In this document: positions 60,460 to 64,000 of the stretch, piece after piece
How the letters are laid out: every line of letters starts with the position of its first letter
How positions within the stretch are numbered: the first letter of the stretch is position 1
DNA from: Archegozetes longisetosus
Taxonomy: Eukaryota; Arthropoda; Arachnida; Sarcoptiformes; Trhypochthoniidae
Direction: 5' to 3'
DNA length: 64,000 nucleotides
Assembly (NCBI GenBank): GCA_018873245.2
Contig: JAEMBT020000003.1
Location: 2,247,843 to 2,311,842 of the forward strand
The notes under the pieces: model-generated
Told to the model about the DNA's origin: nothing
The model's input: only the letters and a program-made list of their open reading frames with translations
Databases searched by the model: none
Made by a program: the position numbers and the translations under genes

Positions 60460-60755
60460 ATGATTGACTCTAACTCCTGTGATGGTATAAAATGTGGTAA
60501 AGTTATGACTAGCTCTTCGTTTGCAGATGCTTCTTCTGTCCTATTCTTCAGATGGTAATCAAATGCATGTCGAAAACACTCAGAAGAGGCCGAAAGTAGT
60601 GTTTGATGCGAATGGTAGTAGTTTCCATCGAAACAATCGATTCTGACATCACAAGATTCAGAATAGTTTGGATCCTCTAATAGCTGTGTCCAAACTTTAG
60701 CAAAGTCTGAGTCAATTTCTTCTTTATAAAAAGTGTAAATGTCTTCGGTTTCCAT
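59795..60755 (-). pseudogene. BTB plus C2H2 zinc-finger gene, frameshifted
   Basis: Exon 1 is 60337-60755 (ATG at 60755) and exon 2 is 59795-60192. The proposed intron runs from GTATTT to TTTTATTAG, 144 bp. Exon 1 is a BTB/POZ dimerisation domain (CDVRI, YHSHQTLLSASSECF, YIYIGFVTIP). Exon 2 is acidic, then basic, then one C2H2 finger (CKVC, 12 residues, H, 4 residues, H). BTB-zinc-finger proteins are usually DNA-binding regulators; many BTB proteins are cullin-3 adaptors. Seven A bases (minus strand, 59966-59972) shift the frame before the finger; the other copy has six and reads through. With six, the exons sum to 816 nt (271 residues). So the finger is lost here, or the run was miscounted. 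Confidence 0.8.
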
Positions 60756-60804
60756 CACTTATGAATTGATTGAAGCATTAATTTTTAAGACATACTAAGT
60801 AAAT

Positions 60805-61005
60805 ATGAATTTGAATATGAGAGAATATCGTTTTCATAGTAGACTAACTGAAAAGCTTCGCTATATGCCAGTTAACGCAGTACTTAAGCTTAGTTTTGAC
60901 AAAGTTTTCGATACATTAACGGCTTGTTGTCGCCAATTTTTTTTAATGATTAACGCTTCAAATGTGCTTTTAACAATCAATCAAAAAATTTGGGAAAAAA
61001 CTTGA
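60805..61005 (+). CDS. Small unassigned open frame, 66 residues
   Basis: An ATG frame is divergent from the BTB gene, starting 50 bp beyond its ATG. It has mixed composition (Arg, Cys pair, Trp) but no signal peptide or domain. It lies in the spacer between the inverted arms, where the BTB promoter should be. It may be chance. Confidence 0.2.
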   Translation: MNLNMREYRFHSRLTEKLRYMPVNAVLKLSFDKVFDTLTACCRQFFLMINASNVLLTINQKIWEKT

Positions 61006-61230
61006 TTTGTATTTTATTTGTGTTATTTCGCATATTTAAAGGAAAATATTTTCGAATAGTTCAAATGTTTGCAAGTATGAGTCAAATTTCGCAAAAAGTC
61101 AATGCAATACCTATTCTCTGATTGGTCTCTATTCAAAACATTCACAGATTTTAATGAAATATAAGAGTAATGTTCATTCTGTTTCCCTTCATTTGCGCAA
61201 TATATTAGGTATACAATAGTTATGTGGAAC

Positions 61231-61396
61231 ACTCAAACTTACCTTCTATTCTAGTGCGTTACGTGCACTATTCCTCTAATCAAAGTAAGCTCACTTGATC
61301 TATAAAGTGGCATTAGACTTAATCTAGCTAATTTAGTTAGGTTAGGTTAGGAGAATAGTGCGCGTCTCGCGCTAGGATATGAAGGCAAGTTTGAGT
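61231..61396. mobile_element. MITE, 166 bp, in the duplication spacer
   Basis: The inverted ends read ACTCAAACTTACCTTC and, in reverse complement, ACTCAAACTTGCCTTC. Inward, AGTGCGTTACGTGCACTATT is matched by a diverged copy, AGCGCGAGACGCGCACTATT, in reverse complement. The target duplication is unclear (AC on both sides at best). The right arm contains a TTAGG tract. Confidence 0.65.
61337..61351 (+). repeat. (TTAGG)3 telomere-like tract
   Basis: Three perfect copies of TTAGG, the common arthropod telomere unit. It lies inside the 61231-61396 MITE. With three units it may be chance. Confidence 0.6.
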
Positions 61397-61639
61397 ACTC
61401 GACAAATGCTGTGTACCCAATACTTGGAACAAATCAGAAAATATTGAACAAATATTTATCATATATAAACTTATAACAATCTTGACTCACATTTTATGAC
61501 TCAAATAATCACAACTCTCATGAGAGTCAAGTTTGACACCGAGTTAATTTACTGACTAATGAAAAGATGACCTAAACTTGACTTTGGTTCACTACTCTCT
61601 TATTGGCTCTCATAAAAATAATAAAATGTTTAAAAACTG

Positions 61640-61762
61640 TAAGTAATAAAATGGCCCGAAATCAATAGCGATTACTATTACTATTATTATAATAGTAATA
61701 TATTTATACTATATAATATAATTAAATTATTAATTAATTATAATTATATAATTCATTTATAT
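61640..61762. repeat. AT-rich low-complexity tract at the duplication junction
   Basis: Runs such as ATTACTATTACTATTATTAT and long ATAATTATAT-type palindromic AT sequence abut the inner end of the right arm. Such sequence can form hairpins and favour template switching. Confidence 0.7.
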
Positions 61763-62425
61763 AATTATATTTATATCGGATTTGTTACTATTCCTGAATC
61801 ACGTGTTAATGAGTTTCTGGATGCCTCAAAATTTCTCCAAATCAAAGGTTTAGAAGATATCAGTTTGGTCTACGAACACGACATGTATTTCAAGTTTTTA
61901 TCATCTTTTAAACATTAGTTAATTAATGTCTCTTTTTATTAAAATGAGTGCTTTTCAGATAAAATTATGTTTAGATTAACCAAAGTCTTATTGAAAACTT
62001 ATTTTATTTGTCTCATTGATTTTATTAGTAATGATTGCGATCATGTCATGACTTCCTCTCAATTCAGTCAAATCAAAGAACACTCAAAATCCGACATAGA
62101 GTCAGAAGAATTCGATGTTGAGGTGCGTTCAATCGAAAAGGCTTCAGACGAAAGCTTGACATCATTGAAATCGTTGCAAGAGGAAGCGCTTATATCAAGA
62201 ACTGCTAATTTGGTCAAAAAGAAGTATTCATCGATGGTCTCCACTGTGAAAAAAGTTCGCCTTCAAGGCCGTCGACCACAAGTGGGTTCACCTTTGATCA
62301 CAGAAGACTTCAAGTTTGGCGATAGATATCAGTGTAAAGTATGTCTCAGAACTTATTTATGGAAAAAGTCTCTGGTCAGACATTACAAAGACCTTCATCC
62401 CAACGAGGTAGAACTGGCTGCATGA
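61763..62425 (+). pseudogene. Truncated copy of the BTB/zinc-finger gene
   Basis: The copy starts inside the BTB domain (IYIGFVTIP) and lacks its first two thirds and the promoter. The proposed exon end is 61884 and the next exon 62029-62425. Its A run (62249-62254) has six bases, so the zinc finger is in frame to TGA at 62425. An ATG at 61967, inside the proposed intron, opens a 152-codon frame with a hydrophobic start and the whole finger, so a BTB-less protein is conceivable if transcribed. Confidence 0.75.
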
Positions 62426-62942
62426 AAACTTAATCTCGAGACTAAACTAATTTAAAACTCATAATCAAATTGATTGCTTTTATACCATTTGATTCATAAA
62501 TTGTTTTTCATCTGATTTTTAAATGTTTTGAATTTGTGATTGTTTGAAAAGATTTTTAATATAACTTTTGGGTCCTTATATTGATAAATAAATCGCTTGA
62601 GTTTATCACTAATACGTTTAGCTTTCATTTTTCGATGTTTTAGAGTAAAGTCGAAAATGTCTTTTAGAGGAAATATAAATCGAAACAATAATATTAAAGT
62701 GAATCAAATTTACAATAGGTTTCAAACCAATTCCTGAAGAGCAAAATAATTTCAAGTGTTTTGTTTACAACTTGAAAACTAATGAGCAATATAGTGATGA
62801 TTTTGCTTTATGTTATGTTAACCGGAATCGTTGGTTCGAATTATTCTCACTACGTGTGAACTACTTAAGTTGCGACGAGTCAGAACTATTAACGAAATGA
62901 CAAATAATTGCAATAATTCTATTTTTCACAATCTCAAATTTC
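61763..62942. repeat. Right arm of the inverted duplication
   Basis: Reverse-complement partner of 59273-60459, separated from it by a 1.3-kb spacer holding the BTB 5' half, a MITE and AT-rich DNA. Near-identity suggests a recent event. Confidence 0.9.
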
Positions 62943-63354
62943 TTTTATTAATACCAATCTGTTTGCAATTGTGGATGCGTCCATGTTCAATTAGAAACCA
63001 ACGTTCTTTTAGGATTGTTTCGAGTGGTTTCCATCAAACAATTGATTGCGTCCCAAGTCATATTTGGGTGACAAAAGAATCAAAGTCAAACTAATTAATT
63101 GAGTCCAAGATAGGTTTCAGTAGAGTCACAGCTTTGAAACTACCAAACATAACATAACTCTATGCTGTCACTCGATCAGAAAGCTATACTTAATTATTGT
63201 TCAAATTGATTCCCAAACACTTTCGTTATCTTAAGTGATGACGCACGTTGTCATCGATAGGGATTCAAGTCTTGAAAGCAGCGTTTGTATGTAGTGCGTT
63301 CAAGTTTCAGAGTCTATTCAGATTTGAACAATAAGATAATAATTTGGTGATTGA
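62943..63354. other. No gene seen
   Basis: Gene-like words occur on both strands but no frame holds for more than a few dozen codons. It may be more decayed sequence from the same family. Confidence 0.3.
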
Positions 63355-63890
63355 TTAGTGAGGCAAAAGACTTGACCATTCATTTTGTATTATTACAAGT
63401 GCTTCCAATCGTCGACCATATATTTGTTCTAATTGAATAATATGTTTCTGTTGAAACCCTCGGTTGGTCAAAAACAATGCTTTCAAATGTTTGTAGTTGT
63501 TACAAGTCAAATCGATGACTTCTCTGTCAGACAAACAGCTCTACAAATCAATACCACAAGTGAATTCACATTTCTTTACGATCCATTCAAACAATAGTTT
63601 GTTAACTCTTTTCAAGTCATAACTATTCTTAACTTTACTCTCATCTCTTCAATCAATTCTTTGGTTCAATTAGGTTCATTAGACTTTATATCATTCAAAT
63701 CCAGAATAATACTGATTTGCCTCTTGAATAAACATCTATTTAATTGCTCATTAACAGTAGCGAAGTAATCAAAAATAAAATTGTCACAAAATCTTTTAAA
63801 CGAACCGAAGTCGTTTATTTTAGGAATCATTCTTTCGGTCGATCTATTATTCGAGTCAATGAAATCTTTATTTTCATTAATATCTGACAT
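63355..63890 (-). pseudogene. Broken LRR-like gene, possibly F-box family
   Basis: ATG at 63890 opens 74 codons (MSDINENKDFIDSNN, then FKRFCDNFIFDYFATVNEQL). After a stop and frame change near 63666, another frame reads KRVNKLLFEWIVKKCEFTCG, hits TAG, then REVIDLTCNNYKHLKALF and RRLEALVIIQNEW to TAA at 63355. The second half has the spacing of leucine-rich repeats as in F-box/LRR proteins. Two lesions make it a pseudogene. The family call is tentative. Confidence 0.5.
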
Positions 63891-64000
63891 ATGAGTCGAT
63901 TCTTATTTTGACATTCAATTAAAAGAACTGATTTCTAAGTTTCATCAATAATAATGAAGAAAAGCATTTGACAATAATTTGACTTAATAATTGACCGAAT

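Noticed and set aside
1-64000. CRISPR array, prophage, operon or plasmid origin
   Set aside because: No spaced direct repeats and no prokaryotic gene organisation; spliced genes show nuclear eukaryotic DNA.
63891-64000. Gene start at the right edge
   Set aside because: Only 110 bp of AT-rich DNA; nothing can be supported.

Overview
The window looks like one contig of a compact-exon, AT-rich animal genome, most likely an arthropod and perhaps a mite. The reasons are spliced genes with GT-AG introns, mariner-type transposon remnants, a short TTAGG tract (the arthropod telomere motif), and secreted GM2-activator-like and LDL-receptor-like proteins. There are no bacterial operons, ribosome binding sites or phage genes. 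Most of the 64 kb is AT-rich intronic or intergenic DNA in which I see no gene. The lineage call is an inference.

Layout. (1) 3.06-28.70 kb, minus strand: one large four-exon gene whose splice phases fit at every junction. It predicts 463 residues with about four diverged copies of one domain and a C-terminal CACM, a possible prenylation signal. Its last intron is 15.7 kb and holds a palindromic foldback transposon (13.54-15.22 kb) with tRNA-like A/B-box sequences in both arms and a different nested element in each arm. (2) 28.8-53 kb: mostly non-coding, with an intronless broken NAP1-like copy (39.04-40.05 kb), a broken DDI1-type retropepsin gene (44.11-44.80 kb), several miniature inverted-repeat elements (MITEs) and a few short coding-like stretches that I cannot name. 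(3) 53.19-57.55 kb: two divergent secretory-pathway genes. The minus-strand GM2-activator/ML-domain gene has a one-base frameshift in a short A run. The plus-strand five-exon single-pass receptor has EGF, YWTD propeller, EGF, a stalk of eight 14-residue repeats, a membrane segment and a short tail; one intron contains a deleted mariner. (4) 57.9-64 kb: a decaying region with F-box-like and LRR-like relics and a roughly 1.18 kb inverted duplication carrying a BTB plus C2H2 zinc-finger gene. The copy with the whole BTB domain is frameshifted before its zinc finger. The copy with a readable zinc finger has lost most of the BTB domain.

How the parts relate. I see no multi-gene pathway. The two secretory genes are head to head, 865 bp apart between start codons, and could share a promoter region. 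The BTB/F-box relics at the right end suggest a fast-turnover family of ubiquitin-ligase adaptors. The two most unusual proteins are the repeat/CaaX protein and the receptor with the 14-residue stalk repeat. All gene models were read by eye from splice signals and reading frames and have no transcript support.
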